From Terramyces sp. JEL0728 (lineage: Eukaryota; Chytridiomycota; Chytridiomycetes; Rhizophydiales; Terramycetaceae), in assembly GCA_027603945.1 (NCBI GenBank), contig JADIIU010000052.1, forward strand, positions 26,682 to 90,681: a DNA stretch of 64,000 nt, in the 5' to 3' direction. A model generated the notes under the pieces. That model had not been told where the DNA came from, searched no databases, and saw nothing but the letters and a program-made list of their open reading frames with translations. Position 1 is the first letter of the stretch, and the number at the start of each line of letters is the position of its first letter. This document shows, in pieces, positions 34,327 to 44,938 of this stretch. Position numbers and translations under genes: made by a program.

Positions 34327-35636
34327 ATGCTTCTATCAACTACACTAGGTTCGGATATCCTCTCTGAAGACAAAACCAGCTTCACTATACCTACAACAGG
34401 CTCGTTCTATCGCCTTCCATCATACCTGTTTTCAAGCGCAAAGAAACTTGTGGGACTAAAAACAAACCCAAATCTAAACCAGCCCATCTTTCTCAACAGC
34501 TTGAATACACCGATAGCCAGACCTGAAGGTAGGCTTTGTTTAATTGTAGGATACAATAAGCTGTCGCACAAATTTGCTACATCTGCATTGAGAAATACAT
34601 GCAACGTTTCTGGGAGTTTGTTTACCAGCTCACTGACTGTTGCTAGTGGGTTTGCTAACTGCGCTGCAATTGCTGCTGTGCCAATCATCAACCATACTCC
34701 TTATTTGGCAACGATAACTCGGACCAATAGCGGAAAGATAAGGGACGTGTCGGACTTACGTGATACAATTATAAGCACAACCGGAAAGCTGCTCAATGCT
34801 TTGCCATTCTCTGGAAAATTCGTCAATGGCCAGACCAGTTATAATCCACACGAAAAGAAAGCCGCTGAAGACTCTTATTTGAATGGCTTCCATGTATACT
34901 CTAGCGGAGCATTGTCTGAAGATATTTCCTTTTCTTTCTCTGGATGTGGTTGGCTTATTTTTTACGAATTGGGTGTTGCTCAATGTCTTAAAGATACAAT
35001 CAAGCCAGAAGTTCTCCGAAAAGCCAAATTCTTGGGCTCTTCTACTGGATCAATAATCGCACTAAGCTTGGCTCTTGATTTGGATCTAGAACTAATTAGA
35101 GAAAGTTTGATGGAGCTCGTACAAGAATCATCGGGCAACTTGCTCTCTCCGTTTGTTGCTATTTCCAATATTATAAGACCGCTACTGGAAAAAGTAGTGC
35201 GCTCCAGCATTGACCTGTGCCAAGAAAGATTGTTTGTCTCGCTGACAGAGCTGCCATCTGGCAAGAATGTTCTTGTTTCTGAATTTTCATCAAGAACAGT
35301 AATACTAGTTAACAATAGGATTTGATCAACAATATCATAATATCGTGCTCGCTGCCAGTATTCAGCAACAACATTTCCCTTAAAGATCAACTTTACATTA
35401 GTGGTGATCTGTCTGGCAGAATACCAATATTGGATGAAATGACAATCACCGCAAGCCCATACCATGATTCGGCAAATATCTCTCCTTCAAATCAAAATTA
35501 TACCAAGACTGATGAATGCTGTCCGCGTTCAAACATGCAGATTTACAATTCCATGTTTGAGGGCGGCTGGAAAGATACCTACGGATGGCTAACAGAAAAG
35601 AAATCCTCTGGGGTTTTGACTGGATTAATCTTTTGA
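34327..35636 (+). CDS. patatin-like (PNPLA) protein 2 (about 422 aa)
   Basis: Paralogue of the gene at 12577. Oxyanion region FSFSGCGWLIFYELGVAQCL and nucleophile elbow GSSTG (G-x-S-x-G) are intact. The dyad Asp motif reads YISGD rather than Y-x-DGG, so the expected Asp is replaced by Ser. TITASPYHDSANISP follows as in PNPLA2-like proteins. The intron at 35309-35328 (20 nt) is supported by frame and by the paralogue. A second, 34529-34549 (21 nt, stop-free), is likely from its GTAGG...TTAATTGTAG form but not proven. Without it the protein is 429 aa. AATAAA lies shortly after the stop. Confidence 0.75.
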
Positions 35637-35646
35637 ATAGTTGTTT

Positions 35647-35748
35647 TTAATGTTTTTGAATAAAAGTTGTATTTTTGTGCCATTGATAATACAGCATGAA
35701 TAGTGTGCCTCCTACAAGCCATCGGCCTGTGACTATCATTATGGCCGA
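35647..35748 (-). CDS. possible small single-helix membrane protein (about 33 aa)
   Basis: A short frame starting MSAIMIVTGRWLVGG contains one hydrophobic helix and a basic tail ending FIQKH. A similarly short plus-strand frame (MADILMGLRFAITFVLAAAK) overlaps part of the same interval, so at most one is likely real. It resembles the size class of mitochondrial small subunits, but I cannot assign a family. It occupies the 210-bp gap between PNPLA2 and the DUF2855 gene. Confidence 0.2.
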   Translation of the reverse strand, partial: SAIMIVTGRWLVGGTLFMLYYQWHKNTTFIQKH

Positions 35749-35847
35749 CATTTTAATGGGTTTGCGCTTTGCAATCACTTTTGTATTGGCTGCTGCTAAA
35801 GTGGCCGAATCACGTATAATGGCCGAAGTCACAGGGAAAAGTTACCA

Positions 35848-36949
35848 ATGAATTCGGAACTGGTCTTGAAAAAGGATTTCGTTGATCAAGTAAGGATCGA
35901 AAACAAAGCGCTTGTACCACTACCTGCCGATCACGTACTGATCCGAATTGAAATTTTTGGACTAACAGCAAACAACATTACTTATATCGCACTAGGGAAA
36001 TCATTGCAGTACTTTGATTTCTTCCCCGCTGGTTCTGCAGATGAAGCTAAAGCGCCAGTATGGGGAATTGGTACACTTCATTAATCTAGGTGTCATTGAA
36101 CAGTCAAACAATCCTCTGTTGAAAAAAGGAGAGCGCATCTACGGCTACTATCCAATTGCAAAGTATATTAGCTTCAAACCAGTCTCAATCAAAAACAACT
36201 TTTTCTACGTAATTAGAGATCAGCTCCCAAGAGATCGAGCAGTTTATAACCAATATTTCAGGAGAAATGGCGACCCAGAGTACATTAAAAACAATGAAGA
36301 ATTGATGCTGTTGTTTAGACCTTTGTGGACTACATCGTTCTTTCTCCATGACTTCCTTGTTGCTAATGCATTCTTTGGTGCCAAGAAAGTACTAATTTCA
36401 AGCGCATCATCCAAGACTGGGTATTCATTTGCATTGCTGTTGAAGGAAAACAATTTCCAAGTTATTGGATTGACGTCGAAATCAAACGTTGATTTTGTAA
36501 CAAGCTTAAACTTTTATGACAGGGTAGTCCGCTATGACGATATTCCTGAAATCTCTACCGACGAGCCAGTAGTCTATTGCGATTTTGCAGGAAGCGATTC
36601 GTTGAACAACACAATTCACAACCATTTTGGATCCAAACTCCAAAAACAAGTCATTGCTGGCATGTCCCACGTCTCAGAGGCAAATTCAACATATGGCGAT
36701 GACAAATCAGTCACATTCTTTGCTCCCGAATGGATCAAAGTACGCAAACCTAAAGTTGGGGATAATATCGTTGAACGAAGGGAAAAAGCATGGAATTACT
36801 TTATTGAAACGATTGTGCCTCATGTAAATCTAAAACATGTTCATGGCTCAAAGGATGTTGTGAGAGTCTATCACAAAATGCTCAAGGGAAAGTCCACCCC
36901 AGACGAAGGGTACATATTGTCAATGTTTGACAGTTCCGCAAAGTTGTAA
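35848..36949 (+). CDS. DUF2855-family protein (360 aa)
   Basis: Resembles the DUF2855 family, MDR-like proteins of unknown function in fungi and bacteria. MNSELVLKKDFVDQVRIENK is followed by LIRIEIFGLTANNITYIALG. After a 19-nt intron at 36071-36089 come GERIYGYYPIAKY and RPLWTTSFFLHDFL. A Rossmann-like segment reads KKVLISSASSKTGYSFALLL, followed by VIGLTSKSNVDFV. The C-terminus reads VRVYHKMLKGKSTPDEGYIL. Reductase-like folding is likely; the substrate is unknown. Confidence 0.8.
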
Positions 36950-37030
36950 CGCAATAAATCGCAATTCAAACATCTCAAAACTGCATTATTAATAGAGACA
37001 TACAGTCAGGATACAGCTCAAATTCTGACA

Positions 37031-37050
37031 TGATGTCATAAGTTCAAGTT
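37031..37050 (+). promoter_or_regulatory. shared CTL promoter element, copy 1
   Basis: TGATGTCATAAGTTCAAGTT, 40 nt before the CTL1 start codon. It matches the element upstream of CTL2 at 19 of 20 positions. The TGATGTCA core is a CRE/ATF-like half palindrome. Confidence 0.55.
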
Positions 37051-37070
37051 ACACGCGAATCCGCATTCAA

Positions 37071-39189
37071 ATGGGGAGAAAAGTGTATCCAGATGAAGAC
37101 AATGAAGAAATCAAAGTGCCTTCATTCATGCAGCAGACGCGATACTGCCGCGATGTCCCGTTTCTGATTTTGTTTATGGTTTTTTGGTTTGGTATGATTC
37201 TAGTAGCTACAAGCGCTGTGAAAGAAGGAGATCCTAAAAGATTAATGTAATGTATAACTAACTCGGTGTCCCACAAGATTATTTAGGGAATTACTGTGGA
37301 TATGTCACTTACGATTCGAACGGGACAATCACTGCTTTTGGAAACCAAACTACGAACCCTTACTTGTACTACTTTAATCTCTTTAGTAAATTAAACCTGA
37401 TAACAGGCCCTGCAACGACTAGCGCCATTTGTGTCTCTGCATGTCCAAACAGCACCGAGATTTTGTCCTACTCAAACGCGCTATGTGTGTATAACACCAC
37501 AGCTACAGCCCAGAATTTCTACAGCGAGGTCAGTACTGGATTGTGTGTCAGTTACACTATAGAATCTTCACCTATATTGAATAGATGTATCCCAGCAATA
37601 GCTGCAGCTGCAGCATCTACAATTGTTAATTCAACTTCTGCAAACACCACTATAAGTGCCAATACCACCTCTACAACTAGTGTCAGCAATATTCTCAGTG
37701 AAGGTAGAGATGCTACGATGCAAATTATTGCAGATTTAACAATAACTTGGCCAGTTATCGCGATCGGTGCCGGTGTTTCATTGGTTATCTGCTTGATTTG
37801 GATGCTTCTACTTCAGAAAATTGCAGCGTTCTTTGTTTGGCTGACTATTATTGCTTGCAATTTAGTGTTTGACGTTGGAGCTATTTGGCTATATCTTTAT
37901 TGGCAAACAAGGCTGGCAGAGGATAGTGGGGGTTCCACCTCTGGAGTGGTTGCATATGCGAGTGCTTATGTCGGAATCAACAACTCTACTGCCGGAATTC
38001 AAATCGAGACGCAGACGGTTGCTAATGTATTTTATGTTATGTGTGCAATTGCAGGACTACTACTGTTGATCACGCTTGCATTGATTAAGCGTATTGTTAT
38101 CGCAATCAGAGTTATAAAGCAAGCATCAAAAGCAATGTCAAGCATGCCGACCATCAGTATATATGCAGTTAATCATAGTCATTTTCCCGCTATTTATTTG
38201 GATATTGATGATTGCCAACCTGGTTTATTTTATATACATTATGCTATATATCATAACACCATCGGGACAAGTGACACCATCAATTGAGTTGTTTTCTTTG
38301 GTTTGGACAGATTCGAATATCAGTCAATATGAATTAGGCTACCATATCTTTGGCTTCTTGTGGACATTATTCTTCTTTAGTGGAATCAACCAAGTCACAA
38401 TCGCCGGCGCAATAGCTACATGGTACTGGACTATGGACAAGAAGAAAAGCCTCAAATTGCCAGTACTAAGATCATTGGGAAGAACTTTGCTCTATCATCT
38501 AGGTTCCATTGCTGTTGGTTCGTTACTAATTGCCATCGTTGAATTTATTAGGATTCTACTATACGAAGTTCAAAGACGGATAAAAAAGACACAGAACCAA
38601 TTTTTGATTTACTTGGTTGCTTGTTTGCAGTGTTGCATGAAAGTAGTTAGTATGCTGGTCAAGTTTATCAACCGGAACGCATATATTTACCTGGCAATCA
38701 CGGGGAAGGCGTTCTTCAAGTCTGCCGGTGAGGCTACCGCCTTGATTGTCAAAAATGCATTAAGAACGGTTGCAGTCGATTTTGTGTCAGACTTTGTTTT
38801 GTTTATTTCAAAGTTATTTGTGACTGGAATAGCCGCATTCTTGGCATACCTATATTTGACATATTGGAGCTCGGCACTGCCAAATGCCTCGTCCATTAAT
38901 TATCCTTTTGTAACAGTTGTTTTTGTAGGAATCGCTGCATTCATTGTGGGCACTGCATTTTTCAGCATTTACGATATGGCCATCAACACCATTTTCCTGT
39001 CATTCTTAATGGATATCGATAAGAACGATGGTTCAAGGGAACGACCTTATTATATGGCCGATGACTTGAAGAAAGTCTTGGGGATTGAGAATGAAGAGCC
39101 AAAGAAAAAGGAAAAGGTAAGCTTGCGCTAATGTCTAGGGCACCGCTCCAAAGAAAGTAAAGCACACGCAGCATATTGATGAGCTCTAA
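37071..39189 (+). CDS. choline transporter-like protein CTL/PNS1, copy 1 (684 aa)
   Basis: SLC44/PNS1-type multi-pass membrane protein. It has an N-terminal cytoplasmic stretch, a first helix (VPFLILFMVFWFGMILVATS), a large extracellular loop with cysteines and N-glycosylation sites (NYCGYVTY, NSTSANTT), then about nine helices. Conserved core elements are YHIFGFLWTLFFFSGINQVT, LGSIAVGSLLIAIVEFIR, CLQCCMKVV and INRNAYI. Introns: 37247-37266 (20 nt, GT...GG), one of 22 nt near 38154-38175, and one of 22 nt near 39118-39139. The last gives a short Lys-rich tail ending HIDEL. Tandem with copy 2. Proposed substrate choline, from family knowledge only. Confidence 0.9.
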
Positions 39190-39200
39190 ATATATTTGTG

Positions 39201-39220
39201 TGATGTCATAAATTCAAGTT
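39201..39220 (+). promoter_or_regulatory. shared CTL promoter element, copy 2
   Basis: TGATGTCATAAATTCAAGTT, 35 nt before the CTL2 start codon, directly after the CTL1 stop codon. Sequence just outside the element has diverged between the copies, which argues for selection on the element, although recent duplication could also explain it. Confidence 0.55.
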
Positions 39221-39235
39221 TGCGTGATTTAAGTG

Positions 39236-41548
39236 ATGGGGAAGAAGGTCTACGCCGAAGCAGACGACGATGAGTCTGGAAACATTAAAGTGCAGTCATT
39301 CATCACAAAAAAGAGGTATTGCAGAGATGTGCCCTTTCTATTGATATTTATTATTTTCTGGTTTGGAATGGTGTTGGTGGCTCTGAGCGCACTGAAATAT
39401 GGAGACCCGCGAAGATTAATGTAAATTCTGATAATATTAGAGTTCCTCAAGACTACTTGGACAACTACTGCGGGTACGTAACATACGACGCAAATGGAAC
39501 GATGGCACCACTTGGGAACCAAACAGGAAAGCCCTATCTGTATTATTTTGATATGTTTAGTACACGGAATTTAACTTTAGACCCTACTGCGAGCACCGCT
39601 ATCTGCGTCGCTTCTTGTCCCAACAAGACTGAACTATTGACCTACAGCAACGCGCTCTGTGTCTATAACAAGACTAGTTCGGCCCAGACGTTTGTCTCTG
39701 ACTTGTCATCTGATTTGTGTGTAGCGTATACCATCCAGTCTGCTCCTATTTTGAACAGATGCGTTCCATCAATACCCACTCCTGCAATAACGGCTGTAGT
39801 GAATTCAACCTCGGCCAACACTACTATTTCTTCCAATTCCACCCAAACATCCGCATTTACCGGTATAATAAATGATGGAAGGGACACCACGATGCAGGTT
39901 ATTGCTGACTTGACAATAACTTGGCCAGTTATAGTAGTCGGAGCAGGGGTAGCTCTGTTGATCACGCTACTGTGGATGATTATGTTGCAATTGCTAGCCG
40001 GATTCTTTGTTTGGCTAACAGTTATAATTTGCAATTTGGTGTTTGTTCTTGCAGCTTTGTGGCTCTACTTGTACTGGCAAGCAAAGCTAGCAATCGACAA
40101 TGGAACTACTACTAGCGGTATTATTGCTGTGGCCAGTTCCTATGTGGGGATCAACGATTCAACGACCTCGATTCAAATAGATACGAAAACAGTTAGCTAT
40201 GTATTCTATGTAATGTGCGCAATAGCTGGCCTGTTATTGCTGATTACTATTGCATTAATCAAGCGCATTAGAATTGCTATAGCAATCATCAAACAAGCCT
40301 CCAAAGCCATGGCAAAGATGCCAACTATTAGTACAATGGACTAACCATAGTATTCTTTCCCCTATTGATTTGGGCGTTCTTGGCGCTAAACCTGGCCTAT
40401 TTTATTACTATTGGAATGTATATAATTACTCCAAGCGGTCAAGTTAGTCCTTCCATCCAGCTGTTTTCTCTCGTTTGGAACGATCCAAACATTAAACAGT
40501 ACGAGCTGGCATACCACATATTTGGATTTTTGTGGACAATGTTCTTCTTTAGCGGAATAAACCAAGTAACTATAGCTGGTGCAGTAGCGATCTGGTACTG
40601 GACAATGAACAAGAAGAAGATGCCTAGATTTCCAGTTATGCGTTCATTTGCAAGAACTTTGCTCTACCATCTAGGGTCCATTGCTCTTGGCTCACTATTA
40701 ATTGCAATTGTAGAATTTATTCGATTGGTGCTGTACGAAATTCAAAGACGGATAAAAAAGACCCAAAACCAATTCTTGATCTACCTAGTTGCTTGTTTGC
40801 AGTGCTGCATGAAGATTGTCAGCATACTTGTCAAGTTTATCAACAAGAATGCTTACATATATATTGCTATTACTGGACAAGCATTTTTCAAATCAGCTGG
40901 TGAAGCTACAGCGCTAATCATCAAAAACGCACTCAGTGCGCTTGCGCTAGATTTCGTCTCTGACTTTATTTTAATGATATCAAAATTATTCGTGGCTGGA
41001 ATTACTGGATTCTTGGCTTATTTATATCTCGCCTACTTTAGCTCGTCTCTCCCAAATTCGTCCTCGATTAACTATCCAATAGTTACTGTAATATTTGTAG
41101 CTCTCGCAGCACTCATGGTTGCACAAGCATTCTTTAGTGTGTATGATATGGCAATCAATACAATAACACTTTCATTCTTGATTGACATTGACAAGAACGA
41201 CGGCTCTAAAGACCGGCCTTACTATATGAGTGACGAACTAAAGAGAATAATGGGACTTGAAAATGCTCAACCAAAGAAGGGACGTAGAGTGGCAGATGAC
41301 GATGAACCGCCAAAGCGTAAAACCAAACCTCAGGATGACGATGATGACGACGAGCCACCAAAGCGTAAGCCTAAACCAAGAGATGACGACGACGATCAAC
41401 CACCGCCAAAAAGTAAATCAACTGCTCAAGCAAGAAAGTCTAAAACAACATTTGCTGATGATGAAGATGAGAGACCTAAACCAAAAAAAGTAAGTGGTGT
41501 TAACAATAGGGAAAGAAAGTCAAATCAGTCGAAATGGAAGAAATTTAA
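39236..41548 (+). CDS. choline transporter-like protein CTL/PNS1, copy 2 (750 aa)
   Basis: Tandem paralogue of the CTL gene at 37071 with the same exon layout. Introns at 39421-39440 (20 nt, normal GT-AG, at the same site where copy 1 has GT-GG), 40331-40350 and 41490-41509. Core motifs match copy 1 (YHIFGFLWTMFFFSGINQVT, CLQCCMKIVS). It differs in a long charged cytoplasmic tail with Asp runs alternating with basic PPKRK-type blocks; after the last intron it ends KSVEMEEI. Unspliced reading would instead run on to 41612. The stop is 6 nt from the convergent CDC6 stop. Confidence 0.9.
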
Positions 41549-41554
41549 TAGTAT

Positions 41555-43034
41555 TTATTGCTTTCTAAACTTTTTTGACTTTAAAAGCGTTTCTCCGTTT
41601 TCCAACAATTGAGATAACACTGGAGCTTTTGATGCCTGATTCACAATTTCTTCGGATTGAATATTCAGACCAACTATCGCCTCAGATAATTGAGTCTGAC
41701 CTCGTTTGTAGCCCAAGGTAATCAATCCCAGCGTATCTAGTTGAGAAATTATATCGTTAAACTCTGACTTTTCTACTCTGCCAATCTGCGATTGATTGCT
41801 ACAGATTGCTCTGTAACTTTCTTCTACCTAGATTAAATCCAAATACCTTTCTTATGGTTAAATCTTTTTGTTTAGTCTTGATCATTAAATATATTGTGGT
41901 TAGCACAAATTTTGCTTGAGTTTGTAACTTGTCCATTCTTGAGTTGGATTGTGCACCCAACATACTTGAAGCTGCCGATAAAACATGCTTGACAGTTACT
42001 TTTGGAATCGTCGTCAAAGTTTCCAAGGACTTTTCTTCATTTTCAACCATTTGGATAGCCATTCTACAAACATCCAGTGCTTTACGTAAATCACCGGTTC
42101 CAGCCAATTTTCTAGCAGCCAGCTCCACCGCCATTGGTTGCATAATAGGAAGTTCGGCTTTCATTGCAGGTTTGATTGGTGAAGCTGGTTCTTCTGGATC
42201 ATCCAAAGTCATTAACCGATCTTTGATGATTGCAGCAATTTCTTTAATTTGATATGGATTAAATGATAAATATTCGGGTTCATCTACATTAAAATAAACT
42301 ACATTTCTTTGATTTAAGTCTTGGTAAAAATCGAGAAGTCAAATCCAGCGCATTTGCAATTCCAATCAAGACTAATCTCGAGTTTGGCAAATTCACCCAT
42401 TCAAAAAGTGTGTAGAGTTCATCTTGATCCTTTGTAATCAAATTGTCAATTTCATCCAACACCAGCAAACTATCATTAAGTACGGTTACTATATCGGTCC
42501 AGATGATTTTGAGGGGATCAGACGGTCCTTTACCAAATCCTTCATTGTTGAGCCAGTGCCAGATAATTTCCAAGTATCCGCAAGATTAGCAAAGATGTTT
42601 TTTGCTTCAGTGATATTCATGCAGTTAATAAATGCATATTTCACTGTAAATGATAAATTTTGAAACGATTTTTGTCTGTCTAGTAATATTTCATTCAAGA
42701 GAGCAGTCTTTCCGGTACCGGGACAGCCAGAGATATAGAGCGAGCCTGATTGTTCCCCAACGACATGCCTGTCTATAAAATCATTAAGTTTCTGTCTTTC
42801 ATTTTCCCGTCCTATTAATTTCTTTGGAGTTGCGCATCGTCTAAATGCAGCTTTTGCTTCCTGTAGAATCTTTAGGGGAGTACGTTTAGGAGTGACATTT
42901 TGATCCTTGAGTTCTCTTTTTGTTGGAGTAAACTGATCCGTTGTTAGTTTTACTTTCTTTGGAGTGGATTGGTTTGCATCCAATTTTGAGAGGGGTAATT
43001 CTTCCAACACTCTTTTTCCAGATCGTGTTTTCAT
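41555..43034 (-). CDS. CDC6: CDC6-like replication licensing AAA+ ATPase (468 aa)
   Basis: Loads the MCM helicase at origins with ORC. The N-terminus MKTRSGKR has TP sites (STPKK, FTPTK, VTPKR) suited to CDK control. AAA+ core: Walker [13 protein letters not shown], Walker [31 protein letters not shown], sensor region SRFLPRL, then [16 protein letters not shown] [17 protein letters not shown] winged-helix end reads [16 protein letters not shown]. Two 19-nt introns (near 42276-42294 and 41831-41849) are firm. The join at 42489-42523 needs a 35-nt intron beginning GTCTGA, or else a frameshift; the total is then an exact number of codons. Confidence 0.88.
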
Positions 43035-43388
43035 TTGCAAAATGTCCAGAGTGCAAATTCAAAACTTGAATTCTGTCTGAATGGTCCAGACATTTGTCAT
43101 ATGATTTTGAATATTATCTTATGATATGTGCGAATTGGATCACATGAATTTGCAGTTCGCCATTCATTAATAGAAAATTCTCTGATAATGATGGCGATAC
43201 TGAATAAAAGGCAGCAATAGGTAAAGTGTATTTATTTGTTGCCAGCATCTTTACACACCAAACCCAGAAGTGGCCGCAAGTAAAAGTTTAAATACGATAA
43301 CGCTATCAACTGCACTATAAAAGTTTAACGATAACGCTATCAATCGCACTATAAATGCCACAAGAAAGTTAAAGTTTACACTGCAGCT
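43035..43388. other. 354-bp divergent region between CDC6 and the DCX-like gene
   Basis: Contains the duplicated GATA-palindrome repeat at 43282-43355, annotated separately. The remainder shows no gene or RNA that I can recognise. Confidence 0.45.
43282..43355 (+). repeat. tandem duplication (about 37 bp x 2) carrying inverted GATA sites
   Basis: Two imperfect copies of a unit AAAGTTTAA...CGATAACGCTATCAA...GCACTATA lie side by side, ending about 34 bp before the DCX-like start codon. Each copy contains GATAACGCTATC, two GATA sites facing each other. The location suggests a promoter element. Confidence 0.7.
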
Positions 43389-43727
43389 ATGACTGTAATT
43401 GCTATAAATGGCCCAAAGGACAATCTTCCAACACTTTCCAGCTCCATCGAAACTCTCTATAATGACCAACCCGCACATCTAAACCAAACTCTGAAGATTA
43501 TTTATATCGCTGCGTCAAATAAATACTTTGTTCCGATCGACACATCCAAGTGCAGCAGCTGGGAGGATTTTATCTCCTTGCTGTCGACAAATAGCAGATT
43601 AAATGTACCAGTTACCCAAGCGATATCTCATCTATTCACGGTAAACTCCAAAGATGCGGGGCAAACAAGTGTCAGTCGTCTGGATGACTTGAAGGAAAGA
43701 GCATTTTATTTTATCCCTAATATATAA
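43389..43727 (+). CDS. doublecortin-like domain protein (112 aa)
   Basis: Small single-exon protein. The region KCSSWEDFISLLSTN ... VTQAISHLFTVNSKDAGQ ... VSRLDDLKERAFYFIP follows the pattern of doublecortin (DCX) domains, microtubule-binding ubiquitin-like folds: a W/F-DF helix, a basic-hydrophobic strand and an L-DL-G-YF end. Identity is low and I place it by pattern only. A role in the flagellar or cytoskeletal microtubules would suit the neighbouring gene content. Confidence 0.5.
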   Translation: MTVIAINGPKDNLPTLSSSIETLYNDQPAHLNQTLKIIYIAASNKYFVPIDTSKCSSWEDFISLLSTNSRLNVPVTQAISHLFTVNSKDAGQTSVSRLDDLKERAFYFIPNI

Positions 43728-43806
43728 TTAATCATGGATAACAGTTTACTCCATTGGAACAGTGCTGCTTTAACCAGAATAATGCTGCGCATCAATAAGA
43801 AGCCGC

Positions 43807-44745
43807 ATGACACCTGAAAGGCGGGCCAGTGAACTTTCCCAATTTCTCATGGACCAATTTCCCTCAGAATTGTACAATCCAGACGGATCATTTACCCAGC
43901 CAATTAAAGAGCTATTGGATTTTGCACCGCAGATATTGCAAAGCGTTGTGCAAGCTAAAATATTAGAACCCAAAGAATCAAAACCAAATACCTCGGCAGT
44001 TGACGAAGCGCTGTTGAATGCTGCGCTCTTGAGTTCAATTACCAAAAAAGACAACATTCGAATCATTAACAATAATAATCCTACCATGCAAAACACTCAG
44101 AATATCTCATCGGAAAGTAAAACTAGAAAGAAGGAAAAGAATGGAGAGGAGGAAAGCGAGGAAGAAAAGAAAGAGTCTACCAATTACTGGCTGGGAGCTG
44201 GTGCCTTTGCCGCAATGCTGTTTGCTGTATATCATGTCTCACAAAAAACTGGAGAAATTGAATATTTGGAAAATATCGACTTGATTGTTGATCATGCTGA
44301 AGATATCTTAAAATCTACCAAATTGTGGATGTATAACTGCAAGAAATATGATATTAAATTCCCCTCAATTGTCGAACAGGACTATGAAGCGCTAAAATCC
44401 ATCTGCGACTGCATGGGACGGATAAATAGCAAACAGGAAAAGATTTGGAAGCGCCGGTGTTTTGGTTTATTAGCACTCTCCAGCACTTTTGTTCTTGGAT
44501 CGATATTCCCGAAATCTCCAAAACCAATGGGTTACGTCGGAGCGGCAGGAATATGCTCATCACTATTAGGATTAGCCTATATTATTGGTCTTCACTCCTC
44601 CAGGCCTCATCAATTATCTATTCAATTATTTGCGTCCAGGGCACAAGATCACTGTAAATTGCTGTTGTCCCCAAATCGCGTACAAAAAGTGCGAAAATCC
44701 TTTGGAATGGATCAATCGAATGAATCTGAATGGGTGATGACCTGA
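43807..44745 (+). CDS. unrecognised membrane protein with acidic linker (312 aa)
   Basis: Single exon, no family recognised. It starts MTPERRASELSQFL with a helical N-terminal region (FAPQILQSVVQAKILEP). A Lys/Glu-rich linker (KTRKKEKNGEEESEEEKKES) follows, then a hydrophobic helix WLGAGAFAAMLFAVYHV. A soluble helical region comes next, then one or two more helices (CFGLLALSSTFVLGSIF and YVGAAGICSSLLGLAYIIG). The C-terminus is basic. The layout recalls organelle membrane proteins, but I assign no function. The stop overlaps AATAAA. Confidence 0.7.
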   Translation: MTPERRASELSQFLMDQFPSELYNPDGSFTQPIKELLDFAPQILQSVVQAKILEPKESKPNTSAVDEALLNAALLSSITKKDNIRIINNNNPTMQNTQNISSESKTRKKEKNGEEESEEEKKESTNYWLGAGAFAAMLFAVYHVSQKTGEIEYLENIDLIVDHAEDILKSTKLWMYNCKKYDIKFPSIVEQDYEALKSICDCMGRINSKQEKIWKRRCFGLLALSSTFVLGSIFPKSPKPMGYVGAAGICSSLLGLAYIIGLHSSRPHQLSIQLFASRAQDHCKLLLSPNRVQKVRKSFGMDQSNESEWVMT

Positions 44746-44938
44746 AATAAAATACATTTTGATTTAGTTGCTATTTGTTTGCGTGGAGCAGGTGATGTGG
44801 TGACGGGGTTGTCTGTTAGTTGACATTGTAATTGCAACAATGAGAATATGTAAGAGATACCGCAACTAAAATCTTGATTTAATAATTGCAAACCACATTC
44901 TAATATTTAAAACCCCTTGCTAGCCATTGAAACAACTC

